A stretch of 64,000 bases of DNA from GWE2-42-39 sp034003625 (GTDB lineage Bacteria; Bacteroidota; Bacteroidia; Bacteroidales; Prolixibacteraceae), in assembly GCA_034003625.1 (NCBI GenBank), contig JAVEYG010000009.1, forward strand, positions 61,803 to 125,802. Reading direction: 5' to 3'. Each line of letters starts with the position of its first letter. The first letter of the stretch is position 1. Below, in pieces: positions 55,183 to 63,877 of this stretch. A program made the translations under genes and the position numbers. The notes below the pieces were generated by a model, which was not told the origin of the DNA, did no database searches, and was given only the letters and a program-made list of their open reading frames with translations.

Positions 55183-56055
55183 ATGGGAAAACACTATTTT
55201 ATTTTACTATTTTTTGTCTTTGGCGCTTGCATCAAAGAAGTAGATATTAGTACAGAACAAATATCCAAACAACTGGTCGTAAATTGTTTTTTTACTGAGA
55301 GGAAGGCATTTAAAGTGCATATAAGTCATTTAGCTGTTTATCCGGACACAACTGACCGTATTATAGATAATGCGACTGTAAATATTTATGCAGGCGCCGT
55401 GTGGCTGGGAACTTTACCATTTGTAGGTAAAGGTTTGTACTCCGATAATAGCATTGTTCCACATCAGGGGATAATGTATTCCATAGAGGTCTCAGTTCCT
55501 GGTTATCAAACGGTTACAGCAACAGACAGTTTGCCACCTCCTGTTCCTGTAAAACACGCATCAATACTCCGAAATGCCGGATTATATGATGATGGACTAT
55601 CTTATGATGAAATCTCAATTACATTTAAAGATGAGATTGGCAAAAACTATTATTCTGTAATGATATACAATTCATTGCCTCCCAATGGCCTCGAATATGA
55701 CAAATATCTTATCGAATTATTCTCTTCCGACCCGGCTGTTGTTTCCGAGGGTACAGGACAAGGAGATTTCCCGAAATTTTTAGTCTTTAATGATGCATTA
55801 TTCGAGGGGAAGGAATATAAATTTCGCCTCAATATTGGTAGTTTCAGTGGGGTTAAAAATGCATTCGTTCATCTTGAATCCGGCTCGTATGCGTATTATC
55901 AATACAGAAAGAGATTACTTAAACATCATCCGTACTCATACGAAAGTCCGTTTGAACCATATATCCCGACCCCTTTATATTCAAACTTAAAAAATGGATT
56001 AGGGATTTTTGCAGGATATCAGGAATCGATATGGCAAATAATATCAGAAAACTGA
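55183..56055 (+). CDS. DUF4249 lipoprotein (cassette B)
   Basis: The ATG at 55183 begins MGKHYFILLFFVFGACIKEV with a lipobox (FGAC, Cys16), giving 290 residues; an earlier start at 55150 would overlap the barrel gene and hide the signal peptide. The Ig-like part shows LVVNCFFTERKAFKVHISHL and DNATVNIYAGAVWLGTLPFV. The end shows SNLKNGLGIFAGYQESIW, the common DUF4249 close. It probably partners the receptor whose start overlaps its end by 25 bp. Confidence 0.87.
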   Translation: MGKHYFILLFFVFGACIKEVDISTEQISKQLVVNCFFTERKAFKVHISHLAVYPDTTDRIIDNATVNIYAGAVWLGTLPFVGKGLYSDNSIVPHQGIMYSIEVSVPGYQTVTATDSLPPPVPVKHASILRNAGLYDDGLSYDEISITFKDEIGKNYYSVMIYNSLPPNGLEYDKYLIELFSSDPAVVSEGTGQGDFPKFLVFNDALFEGKEYKFRLNIGSFSGVKNAFVHLESGSYAYYQYRKRLLKHHPYSYESPFEPYIPTPLYSNLKNGLGIFAGYQESIWQIISEN

Positions 56056-58400
56056 ACTACGTGAAAATAATTGTTACTTTTTCCTTGCTCTTGTTCTTTT
56101 CACTTGTAAAAGGCCAATCTGTGCGTATTTACGGAACCGTAAAAGATGAGGAAAATAACGAACCTCTGATTGGAGCTTATATTTACATAAAAGGTACATC
56201 CAACGGGGTTATCAGCAGTAATTCAGGTTATTATTCGTTAATAAACAAAACAGACAGCCTGCAAACCCTGGTTTGTAAATATATTGGTTACAAAACCAAA
56301 GAACTATCTTTTGGGGGGATAAAGGACAGCCTGATTGACATTTTCATGGAAAAAGGAATAGAATTGGACGAAGTGAGAGTCTCCGGGCAAATACCTTCAG
56401 AAAGCAGGTTTGGCATTAACCTGACTGATATTCCGATAAGCCAGATTAAAAAAATGCCTGCACTAATCGGTGAACCCGACCTGATGCGCAGTTATCAGTT
56501 TCTGCCTGAGATACAGGGAGGAACGGAAGGAAAAGCCGGAATGTATGTAAGAGGAGGGAGCTCGGATCAAAACCTGATTTTACTGGACGGTTCACCATTA
56601 TATTACGTCAACCACATAGGCGGGTTCATTTCCATTTTTGACCCGGAAGCCATAAAAAATTTCAAGCTATATAAGGGAGGTTTTCCTGCCCGTTTTGGTG
56701 GAAGGTTATCTTCTGTTTTAGATGTAAGCCTTAATGAGGGAAATCAGAAAGAAACACAACATACAATTAGTATGGGATTATTGGCTGGCAAGTATGGACA
56801 GCAAGGTCCATTTGCCGGGGGGAAAGGCTCTTATTTTATGTCATTCCGCCGGATGTGGCTCGATTTATTGATGCGCCCAATTTCTTATCTTACTTTTAAC
56901 GGATATTCAATCGGATATAACTTTTACGATCTGAACACGAAATTTTCCTATCGGTTAGATGAAAAAAATAAATTCTTCTTCAGCGTTTATTCAGGTGACG
57001 ATAACCTGACACAAGGATATAAAAATGAATTGTTTCGCCCGGATGTTAAATCGATACAAAAACTCAAATGGGGAAACCTTTTAGGAGCTTCTCGATGGAA
57101 TAGAATTTGGTCTCCTTCTCTGGTCAGTGATCTTCGTGTAACATATACCCGCTATCGCTTCTCTGATTCAGACGAATACCGGAACAAAGCCGAGAACATC
57201 CATACATCAAACCGATTTCTGAGTAGGATTAATGATTTTGGAGCATACGCTGATATTGATTATTTTCTCACAAACCATTTTCGGGTTAAAACAGGAACGG
57301 GAATCACCTTTCACTTATTTGATCCTGGAAAAAATCACTCGGTAAGTACCGAAAAAGGAATAAGCTATACCGATTCATTCTATGGCAACCAGTCAATTGA
57401 GGCATGGGAAGGGTTTCTATATCTCGAAAACCAAATAGATACAAAAAGAGCCAGATATAACTTTGGAAACAGACTTTCCTGCTTTCTTACTGACGGGAAA
57501 GCCTATCATTATATCGAACCCCGGTTTTCTGTAAGTATTCCTGTTTCTCATAAAACAAATGTAAATATCTCATATAGTAAAATGCACCAGTTCATGCATA
57601 CACTTAACAATCCGACATCCGGATTTTCAACCGATTTTTGGGTCCCGGTTACGGCAAGTGTCCCTCCGGAAAAATCGAGGCAATATGCCTTGGGATTTGA
57701 CACGCAAATAGGAATGTTTACTTTTTTATCTGAAATTTATTATAAAAAGCTATCATATCTTGTCAGTTTTAAAGAAGGAGAAATTTTTCAGGGGAATGCC
57801 GTTGACTGGCAGCAACGAGTTGAACAAAACGGAACAGGAACATCTAGGGGACTTGAATTACTACTGAACAAAAAAGAAGGTTTTATTACAGGATGGATTA
57901 GCTATTCATTGACGAAATCGGATCGGAATTTTCAAAATATCAATTCAGGGAAAACATATCCATATGAATATGACAGAAGGCATCAATTTAATGCAGTTGT
58001 TAATATTCCCCTTTCCAAATCCTGGGACTTTTCAGCTACCTGGGTTTATGGTTCAGGGTATCCGATTACTGTTGCTCTGGGGAAAATGACTATTATTACA
58101 GACAATAATCTTACTCCCGGATCTTTCTCCTATGATAAAAGTGGAGAATATTACGGCCCAAGAAATTCGTTCCGAATGAAAGATTACCATCGTTTGGACA
58201 TTGGGGTTTCACACACCAAAACAACCTCCGGGAAAGAGAAAATCCTGACCATTGGAGTTTATAATCTATATAACCGGCAAAACCCGTTTTATTACTTTTA
58301 TAAAGAACGCAAACCATGGAGAGGTGATCACACATTGGCATTCTATCAAAGTAGCTTTTTGCCTCTTATCCCGGCAGTAAGTTATACTATTAAATTTTGA
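56031..58400 (+). CDS. TonB-dependent receptor with carboxypeptidase-regulatory-like domain (cassette B)
   Basis: This 789-residue receptor is a paralogue of those in cassettes A and C. A signal peptide (KIIVTFSLLLFFSLVKGQ) is followed by the regulatory-like domain (IYGTVKDEENNEPLIGAYIY). The plug contains LPEIQGGTEGKAGMYVRGG, QNLILLDGSPLYYVNHIGGF and FGGRLSSVLDVSLNEGN, and the barrel ends VSYTIKF. The start is uncertain: the ATG at 56031 overlaps the DUF4249 gene by 25 bp, while a GTG at 56061 just after its stop would begin nearer the signal peptide. No regulatory sigma genes are nearby. Confidence 0.9.
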   Translation: MANNIRKLNYVKIIVTFSLLLFFSLVKGQSVRIYGTVKDEENNEPLIGAYIYIKGTSNGVISSNSGYYSLINKTDSLQTLVCKYIGYKTKELSFGGIKDSLIDIFMEKGIELDEVRVSGQIPSESRFGINLTDIPISQIKKMPALIGEPDLMRSYQFLPEIQGGTEGKAGMYVRGGSSDQNLILLDGSPLYYVNHIGGFISIFDPEAIKNFKLYKGGFPARFGGRLSSVLDVSLNEGNQKETQHTISMGLLAGKYGQQGPFAGGKGSYFMSFRRMWLDLLMRPISYLTFNGYSIGYNFYDLNTKFSYRLDEKNKFFFSVYSGDDNLTQGYKNELFRPDVKSIQKLKWGNLLGASRWNRIWSPSLVSDLRVTYTRYRFSDSDEYRNKAENIHTSNRFLSRINDFGAYADIDYFLTNHFRVKTGTGITFHLFDPGKNHSVSTEKGISYTDSFYGNQSIEAWEGFLYLENQIDTKRARYNFGNRLSCFLTDGKAYHYIEPRFSVSIPVSHKTNVNISYSKMHQFMHTLNNPTSGFSTDFWVPVTASVPPEKSRQYALGFDTQIGMFTFLSEIYYKKLSYLVSFKEGEIFQGNAVDWQQRVEQNGTGTSRGLELLLNKKEGFITGWISYSLTKSDRNFQNINSGKTYPYEYDRRHQFNAVVNIPLSKSWDFSATWVYGSGYPITVALGKMTIITDNNLTPGSFSYDKSGEYYGPRNSFRMKDYHRLDIGVSHTKTTSGKEKILTIGVYNLYNRQNPFYYFYKERKPWRGDHTLAFYQSSFLPLIPAVSYTIKF

Positions 58401-58417
58401 AATCAGCAGGCAATAAA

Positions 58418-58442
58418 AATTTTAATATCCACCCGTCGTCCC
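58418..58442 (+). repeat. 25-bp direct repeat at the end of cassette B (copy 2)
   Basis: This is identical to 53774-53798. Here it starts 18 bp after the receptor stop codon and leads into CCGTC (58433-58437)/GACGG (58450-58454) followed by five T residues, a weak terminator. Cassette C leader begins about 30 bp later. Cassette C itself has no copy at its end. Confidence 0.7.
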
Positions 58443-58472
58443 GGAAGCGGACGGATTTTTGCAAGCCATATT

Positions 58473-58805
58473 ATTTAGAATAATTCCAAATTACCCCCCC
58501 CGGTAAATTTTTAGCAATTTAACATTTCGGTACAACTATTTTATATAATTTAGCTGTCAGGAAGAACACTCTGAGCGCGATTTTAGAAAAAAGGATGGGA
58601 TTTTTTGGGAAGGACAGGAATGGGATGCAGTGGCAGGCCATAAATAATTGACATATACCCTGGCATGGTTTTTAACCCGGACAGGTTCGTTCAATAAAAG
58701 TTTAAAAAGGGAAAAACCCGGCCCCTTTGCAAGAAACCGGGTTCACACTTATTGTTTAACCGGGAGGCAGTCTCAAACCCTGCCTCCCACAAACTTTGTA
58801 AAAGT
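58473..58805 (+). promoter_or_regulatory. Cassette C leader (repeat copy 3)
   Basis: This 333-bp segment is close to copy A from its first base to the start codon. It has a C8 tract (58494-58501), AATTTAACATT, the same promoter-like AT block and the conserved block at about 58563-58588. The AACCCGG (58715-58721)/CCGGGTT (58737-58743) hairpin is present. Before the start codon a perfect 9-bp GGGAGGCAG/CTGCCTCCC hairpin (58762-58788) replaces the GGCAG/CTGCC stem of copy A: the bases differ but pairing is kept. Confidence 0.7.
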
Positions 58806-59873
58806 ATGAAAAAATTAATGTTTTTAGCAGTAATTGCTATGGTATTAACCGTGTTTAACGCTTGTCAGAAAGACGGGCTGGAAATTGATCAGAAAACTGA
58901 TTTAGTAGCGACCGAAAAACCGGATGTATATCTGGAGAACGACTATTTGGTGTTTAAGAACATGACTGTTGTTGACAGTGTTATGAATTTATTATCGAAA
59001 ATGACACGCAATGAAAAAGATGTATGGGAAAGCAATTTTGGGTTCAAATCAGCCCGTGTTGAATTTGAGAAATTATTCGATGAATATGAACAGTTGAATT
59101 CAATGGAAGAGTTTCTTGCTTTTAAGAAACGGAATCTTGAAAAACTAAAATTTAACAACTTGGATCCGGAAGACTGTTCCATTGACTATCCATTTGTTAC
59201 AACCTATTTAGCTCCTGTTTTAAATGCCAATGGAGTATGTAAAGTGGGGAATAGCTTGAATAAGTTTACGATGGAAGACCAGATTGTTATTTTGGACGGG
59301 GATTTGAAAAAGCTGAAAAATATTGAAACATACCGGGACGATAAAGTCGTTTATGTTTTTCCTAAACTGAAAAGTACTAGTTCAACCGATTTAATTGATG
59401 ACTTTCCAGATGATGATCCTTCTGAAAATGAGGATAGATGGTGGACTGATAATATTAATAATAAACGAAGATTATTAAATGAGCTTAAAATATACCGATA
59501 TGTTTATACTACCCCAAATCCAAATGGAGGGCCGTACCTTGTAAAAGGTTATGAAGTATATTTAGAGCAAAGGGCACAAAAACGATCATGGGGGAGCTGG
59601 AACGATTATAATACAACATATGTATTTGAAAACGCATCGTTTAAAATAAATGATCAGGCAACAAGTTATCCGCCAACCGGAACTTCACCAGAAGTTCGGC
59701 CAAGCTATCGTTGGGATTTAAAAGCATACTATAAAGTAACTCCTTATGAAATATGGATGACTGAAACCCTTTTGGGGATGCCTCAGGTAAGCTTACAAGC
59801 AGATGTGTCTTGTCGTGGGTTTGATGGTACTTTATACCCACTCGACCACATCGAACACTCTGTCTTCCCTTAA
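58806..59873 (+). CDS. Secreted lipoprotein of cassette C, unknown function
   Basis: The ATG at 58806 gives 355 residues with signal peptide MKKLMFLAVIAMVLTVFNAC (Cys20), almost the same as in cassette A. Mature sequences are distant but share a pattern: NDYLVFKNMTVVDSVMNLLS beside ENNRLVFESEAEYQKCLDFL in A, and a cysteine near the end (LQADVSC beside ITLDLSC). A longer frame from 58752 would read leader sequence. No enzyme motif is visible. It is probably a surface-exposed ligand-binding or decoy protein; that is inference. Confidence 0.75.
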   Translation: MKKLMFLAVIAMVLTVFNACQKDGLEIDQKTDLVATEKPDVYLENDYLVFKNMTVVDSVMNLLSKMTRNEKDVWESNFGFKSARVEFEKLFDEYEQLNSMEEFLAFKKRNLEKLKFNNLDPEDCSIDYPFVTTYLAPVLNANGVCKVGNSLNKFTMEDQIVILDGDLKKLKNIETYRDDKVVYVFPKLKSTSSTDLIDDFPDDDPSENEDRWWTDNINNKRRLLNELKIYRYVYTTPNPNGGPYLVKGYEVYLEQRAQKRSWGSWNDYNTTYVFENASFKINDQATSYPPTGTSPEVRPSYRWDLKAYYKVTPYEIWMTETLLGMPQVSLQADVSCRGFDGTLYPLDHIEHSVFP

Positions 59874-59903
59874 AAGAATGTTTTATACAAGCTAATAGGA
59901 AAA

Positions 59904-59937
59904 GAGCTATACCGGACTGAGTTGTCCGGTATAGCTC
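59904..59937 (+). terminator. Perfect hairpin after the cassette C lipoprotein
   Basis: GAGCTATACCGGAC (59904-59917) and GTCCGGTATAGCTC (59924-59937) form a 14-bp perfect stem with a 6-nt loop, 31 bp after the stop codon. There is no T run, so partial termination or mRNA stabilisation between the lipoprotein and membrane genes is likelier than full termination. Confidence 0.65.
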
Positions 59938-59967
59938 ATGGATTAAACCAATTAACGACAACAACTA

Positions 59968-60834
59968 ATGTTCATATTAAAAAATATAATGTTTTTTTCT
60001 TTCGTTTTTTGTTTCTTTTTTCTGTCTTCCTGCGAGAAAGACATTCACATAAGTATAAAAGGAACAGAACAGTTGTGCTTTAACTGCATACTCAACCCCG
60101 ATTCGCTTATTACCGCGAAGCTCACCCTAAGCCGGAGTATCTCAGACAACGAAGATTTCTCGGTAATCGACAATGCAACTGTCGAATTAAAAGAGGACGG
60201 AGAACCTTTATGTATCTTACAAAACAAAGGGGATGGTATTTATACGTTTAACGACAAGCCCCGTGCAGGGGCTGTTTACGAGGTAACCGTTACAGCAAGT
60301 GGCTTTCCCCAATTAAAAGCTGAAACTAAAGTTCCTGAAAAACCTTTAGTTGAATATCAGATTCTGAACTCAGAATGGAGGGAACAGGGAAAGTTTTACA
60401 TATACGATATGAAATATAGCATTAATGACCCTATCGGGATTAACCGTTATTGGCATTATAGTATCGGATTAGTTGCCGGAATATGGCGTTTTACGGGGTA
60501 CTACGACGATATAAATGCCCCTTTTATTGACGATTTTAACAGGGTAACAGACCCTGCAGAAGAATATGGGTATTTATACCGTTATTATGTCCGCATTAAT
60601 GATACAGATCTTGATGGTACTCAACTGATATTTGAGAGTACTGCATCGAGCAGGAAAATTCTTTTTTTCATGGACAGCGACGAACATTACGACAAGTATT
60701 TGAAATCGACAATCAAACAATGGATGAACAGCGATGAAGATATCCAGATGAGCGAACCGGTGCAAATTTATACAAACATTACCAATGGCATGGGCATTTT
60801 TGGTTCTGCGGCCATCCGTAAAATAGAATTATGA
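59968..60834 (+). CDS. DUF4249 lipoprotein (cassette C)
   Basis: This 288-residue lipoprotein has a hydrophobic leader and lipobox FLSSC (Cys19). The family pattern follows: LCFNCILNPDSLITAKLTLS, DNATVELKEDGEPLCILQNK, YEVTVTASGFPQLKAETKVP and the end TNITNGMGIFGSAAIRKIEL. Unlike cassettes A and B no barrel gene stands before it; the hairpin at 59904-59937 comes first. It overlaps the receptor start by four bases. Confidence 0.87.
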   Translation: MFILKNIMFFSFVFCFFFLSSCEKDIHISIKGTEQLCFNCILNPDSLITAKLTLSRSISDNEDFSVIDNATVELKEDGEPLCILQNKGDGIYTFNDKPRAGAVYEVTVTASGFPQLKAETKVPEKPLVEYQILNSEWREQGKFYIYDMKYSINDPIGINRYWHYSIGLVAGIWRFTGYYDDINAPFIDDFNRVTDPAEEYGYLYRYYVRINDTDLDGTQLIFESTASSRKILFFMDSDEHYDKYLKSTIKQWMNSDEDIQMSEPVQIYTNITNGMGIFGSAAIRKIEL

Positions 60835-63158
60835 GAAGTCTAATTATCGCAATAGCGCTGATATTCCCTTGTTTACTTTTTGCACAGGACTATGTTACTT
60901 TGAGCGGCTATATTTCTGAATACGGATCGCAGGAACGATTGATTGGGGCAACTCTCTATTCAGAGAATACAAATACAGGGACAGTAACAAACCCGTATGG
61001 TTTTTACAGTATCCGGTTAAATCGCGGGAAACACAATATCCGGCTTGCATACATGGGTTACGAGCCTCTCGAAACTTCAATCAATTTTAAAACTGATACA
61101 ACGATCAGTTTTGTGCTAAAAAAAACATCACTTACAATTGATGAGGTTACCGTGCAGGGAATTCATACCCGTACATCACACACCGATTTTTCTTTATTGA
61201 ATTACCGGAAACTGGATATGGCTTCTATTTCAAAGGTGCCGGTAATTTTAGGAGAACACGATGTAATGAAAGCGGTTCAATATCTCCCCGGGATCAAAGG
61301 TGGAGCTGAAAATACGGCCGGATTCAATGTCAGGGGAAGCAGCGGCGATCAAAACCTTATTCTTCTGGATGGAGTCCCTGTTTACAACGCCTTCCACCTG
61401 ATGGGATTTTTCTCTGTTTTTAATGGTGAAGCCATAAAAAGCGTTGAAGTATATAAAGGCGGAATACCTGCCCGTTTTGGAGGAAGGCTCGCATCAGTAC
61501 TGGATGTGAGAATGAAGGAAGGCAATATGCAAAAAAATCGGGGAAGTTTTTTTATTAGCCCGGTATCCGGAAACTTTACAATAGAAGGGCCTATGAAAAA
61601 AGACACAGCATCCTACATTGTTTCACTTAGAAGGACATTTATCGACCTACCCATGTATTTATTTCAGAAAATAAATGGGTACGCACAAAACTACGGGTAC
61701 TATTTTTATGACCTGAACTTCAAAACAAACTGGATCATTGATGAAACGAACAGGGTTTATTTCAGTGTTTACACAGGTTTAGACCGTTTATTTCACCGGG
61801 GAGAAGAAAATGAGTCCAGCAATAACTATCATTACCAATGGGGTAACATTACGTCAGTGTTACGGTGGAACAAAACATTTTCGCCAAAAGTGTTTTCCAA
61901 TACTTCGATCTATTATAGTCATTTTCAGAATACAGAGCTGAGTTCTTCAAAAGAAAAAGAAAACACCAATAAATTATACTTGTCGTCTCAATTGAATGAA
62001 TTGTGCCTGAAAACAGATATCGACTGGTATGTGTCCAATATACTTGTATTTCGCACCGGGGGAAAATTTTCGACAATGGAATTTAGCCCTAATATTATAC
62101 AGCTGCGGAACAAGGATTATGATGTAAAACTGAATAAATCCGGGAGCAAACAAGCGCTGACAGGGGATATCTATTGGGAAAACGAATTAAAGCTAAACCA
62201 CATAAACACAAATATCGGAATACGGGGAGCCGGTTATTTTATTGACGGCACAAATTACCTGTCGGTTCAACCCCGTTTTTCCATGAATATTTTCTTATCA
62301 AAAAACCTCAAACTAAATCTGTCGTATATGAATACGACCCAGTACCTGCACCTGTTAAGCAATTCAACACTGGGCTTACCAACCGATTTATGGGTAGCAT
62401 CAACTAAAAATATTAAGCCTCAGAGAGGGGATCAGTTTTCTGTTGGAATTGAAAAAAATTTATTGTCAGATTTATCTGTAGGAGTTGAAGGATACTATAA
62501 AAAGACAGGCCATGTAACCCGTTTTAATGAAGGGGCTGCTTTTTTGAGCGAACGGGATACCAATTGGGAGAACAATGTCGCGGTTGGGCAAGGTGAAGCC
62601 TATGGCATTGAAACAATCATCCAAAAACAAAAAGGGAGATTTAACTGGATGGCATCATACACCCTGGCATGGTCAAACCAACGGTTCGACGAAATAAATA
62701 ATAGTAAATGGTTTCCGTTCAAATATGACAGGAGGCACGATATCTCCTGCCTACTTGAGTATCAGTTAAACCCAAACAACACCTCATGTACCCGAAGTAT
62801 CAATGTGGGGTTTACTTTACAGTCGGGGAATAACATTACTATTTATGACACCGAGACTGAAGGATTAATGCCTCCCGGATTCGAAGTTTTTAAATCGCCT
62901 GAAATTAATAACTGGTTCAGGAAGAGACAGACCTACAGCAATCCGAACAATTATAAAATGCCTGCTTTTCATCATTTGGACATAAATTATTTGACAACCA
63001 ACAAAAAGTTATCGAATAAAACATACGAATGGTCATTTTCTGTTTACAACGTATATAGCAGGTTAAACCCCTGGTATTTGTACAAGAAAGATGGCAAGGT
63101 TAAACAGGTTGGCATTTTTCCTATAGTGCCCTCCGTTTCATTTAAATATTCATGGTAA
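60831..63158 (+). CDS. TonB-dependent receptor with carboxypeptidase-regulatory-like domain (cassette C)
   Basis: This 775-residue receptor has a signal peptide (LIIAIALIFPCLLFAQ), a regulatory-like domain (LSGYISEYGSQERLIGATLY) and a plug with LPGIKGGAENTAGFNVRGSS, QNLILLDGVPVYNAFHLMGF and FGGRLASVLDVRMKEGN. The barrel ends in VSFKYSW. The plug is clearly paralogous to those of A and B, but VYNAFHLMGFFSVF replaces their YYVNHLGGF-type segment, and the end is Trp rather than Phe, so this receptor is the most distant of the three. The start overlaps the DUF4249 gene by four bases (ATGA). Confidence 0.9.
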   Translation: MRSLIIAIALIFPCLLFAQDYVTLSGYISEYGSQERLIGATLYSENTNTGTVTNPYGFYSIRLNRGKHNIRLAYMGYEPLETSINFKTDTTISFVLKKTSLTIDEVTVQGIHTRTSHTDFSLLNYRKLDMASISKVPVILGEHDVMKAVQYLPGIKGGAENTAGFNVRGSSGDQNLILLDGVPVYNAFHLMGFFSVFNGEAIKSVEVYKGGIPARFGGRLASVLDVRMKEGNMQKNRGSFFISPVSGNFTIEGPMKKDTASYIVSLRRTFIDLPMYLFQKINGYAQNYGYYFYDLNFKTNWIIDETNRVYFSVYTGLDRLFHRGEENESSNNYHYQWGNITSVLRWNKTFSPKVFSNTSIYYSHFQNTELSSSKEKENTNKLYLSSQLNELCLKTDIDWYVSNILVFRTGGKFSTMEFSPNIIQLRNKDYDVKLNKSGSKQALTGDIYWENELKLNHINTNIGIRGAGYFIDGTNYLSVQPRFSMNIFLSKNLKLNLSYMNTTQYLHLLSNSTLGLPTDLWVASTKNIKPQRGDQFSVGIEKNLLSDLSVGVEGYYKKTGHVTRFNEGAAFLSERDTNWENNVAVGQGEAYGIETIIQKQKGRFNWMASYTLAWSNQRFDEINNSKWFPFKYDRRHDISCLLEYQLNPNNTSCTRSINVGFTLQSGNNITIYDTETEGLMPPGFEVFKSPEINNWFRKRQTYSNPNNYKMPAFHHLDINYLTTNKKLSNKTYEWSFSVYNVYSRLNPWYLYKKDGKVKQVGIFPIVPSVSFKYSW

Positions 63159-63179
63159 ATAATTAAATAATATAACGAT

Positions 63180-63797
63180 ATGAAGAAACTGGTAATACTA
63201 ATTTTTCTTTTGGGCGCAATTGTTGCTAAAGCTCAAAAGAATTTTGATTTTGGACTAACTCTTGGTGGACTTTATTCGATGCCCCAAAAGGGGGAGAGGT
63301 TCGCAGCGGATATAAACAATGGCTATGGTCAGGAGTTTGGTATTTATATTTCAAAAAGAATATGGAAGCCTGTTTCTCTTAATGCAGGTATCGCTTGTCG
63401 GGGTATAAAAAATAATTATTTACAGGAAGACAACCCGACAGGTGGTTATTATGATCCAAACGATGTTGTAGGTGTGTGGTTGCCATTTAAGCAAACGTAT
63501 TGGTTTGTACCGATCAATTTAAGGTTTAATATTTTAAAAGACAGGCTGTTCCTTGAGCCAGGGATAGAGGTAGTTTGGTTGACAAGTCATAAAATAAAGA
63601 AAGATCATAAGAATGAGTTAAATTGGAAATTAGAAATAGGGAAAGAGTTTGGGGCATTGCAATGTTCTGTAAATTATATCCAGGGCATGTCACTACAAGG
63701 ATTACATTTAACGAGCAATGATATTGTTAGTCCATTGTCATACAAACAAAGTTTGTTTCAATTAAAAATCGGATACTCCATTTGGCATAAACAATAA
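63180..63797 (+). CDS. Outer-membrane beta-barrel-like protein (cassette C)
   Basis: This 205-residue protein has a signal peptide (KKLVILIFLLGAIVAKAQ) and strand-rich sequence with FDFGLTLGGLYSMPQKGERF, WFVPINLRFNILKDRLFLEP and FQLKIGYSIWHKQ, resembling porin-family or PorT-like small barrels. It follows the receptor by 21 bp, whereas the barrel genes in cassettes A and B precede DUF4249; the gene order is thus permuted. The function is unknown. Confidence 0.7.
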   Translation: MKKLVILIFLLGAIVAKAQKNFDFGLTLGGLYSMPQKGERFAADINNGYGQEFGIYISKRIWKPVSLNAGIACRGIKNNYLQEDNPTGGYYDPNDVVGVWLPFKQTYWFVPINLRFNILKDRLFLEPGIEVVWLTSHKIKKDHKNELNWKLEIGKEFGALQCSVNYIQGMSLQGLHLTSNDIVSPLSYKQSLFQLKIGYSIWHKQ

Positions 63798-63877
63798 CAT
63801 GTTTTTTAATAGGTGCTGTTTAATAAAGAATTGTGAATGAGTAAAAGTATTGTGAAGTTTTTAGTTAAATTGGATCA

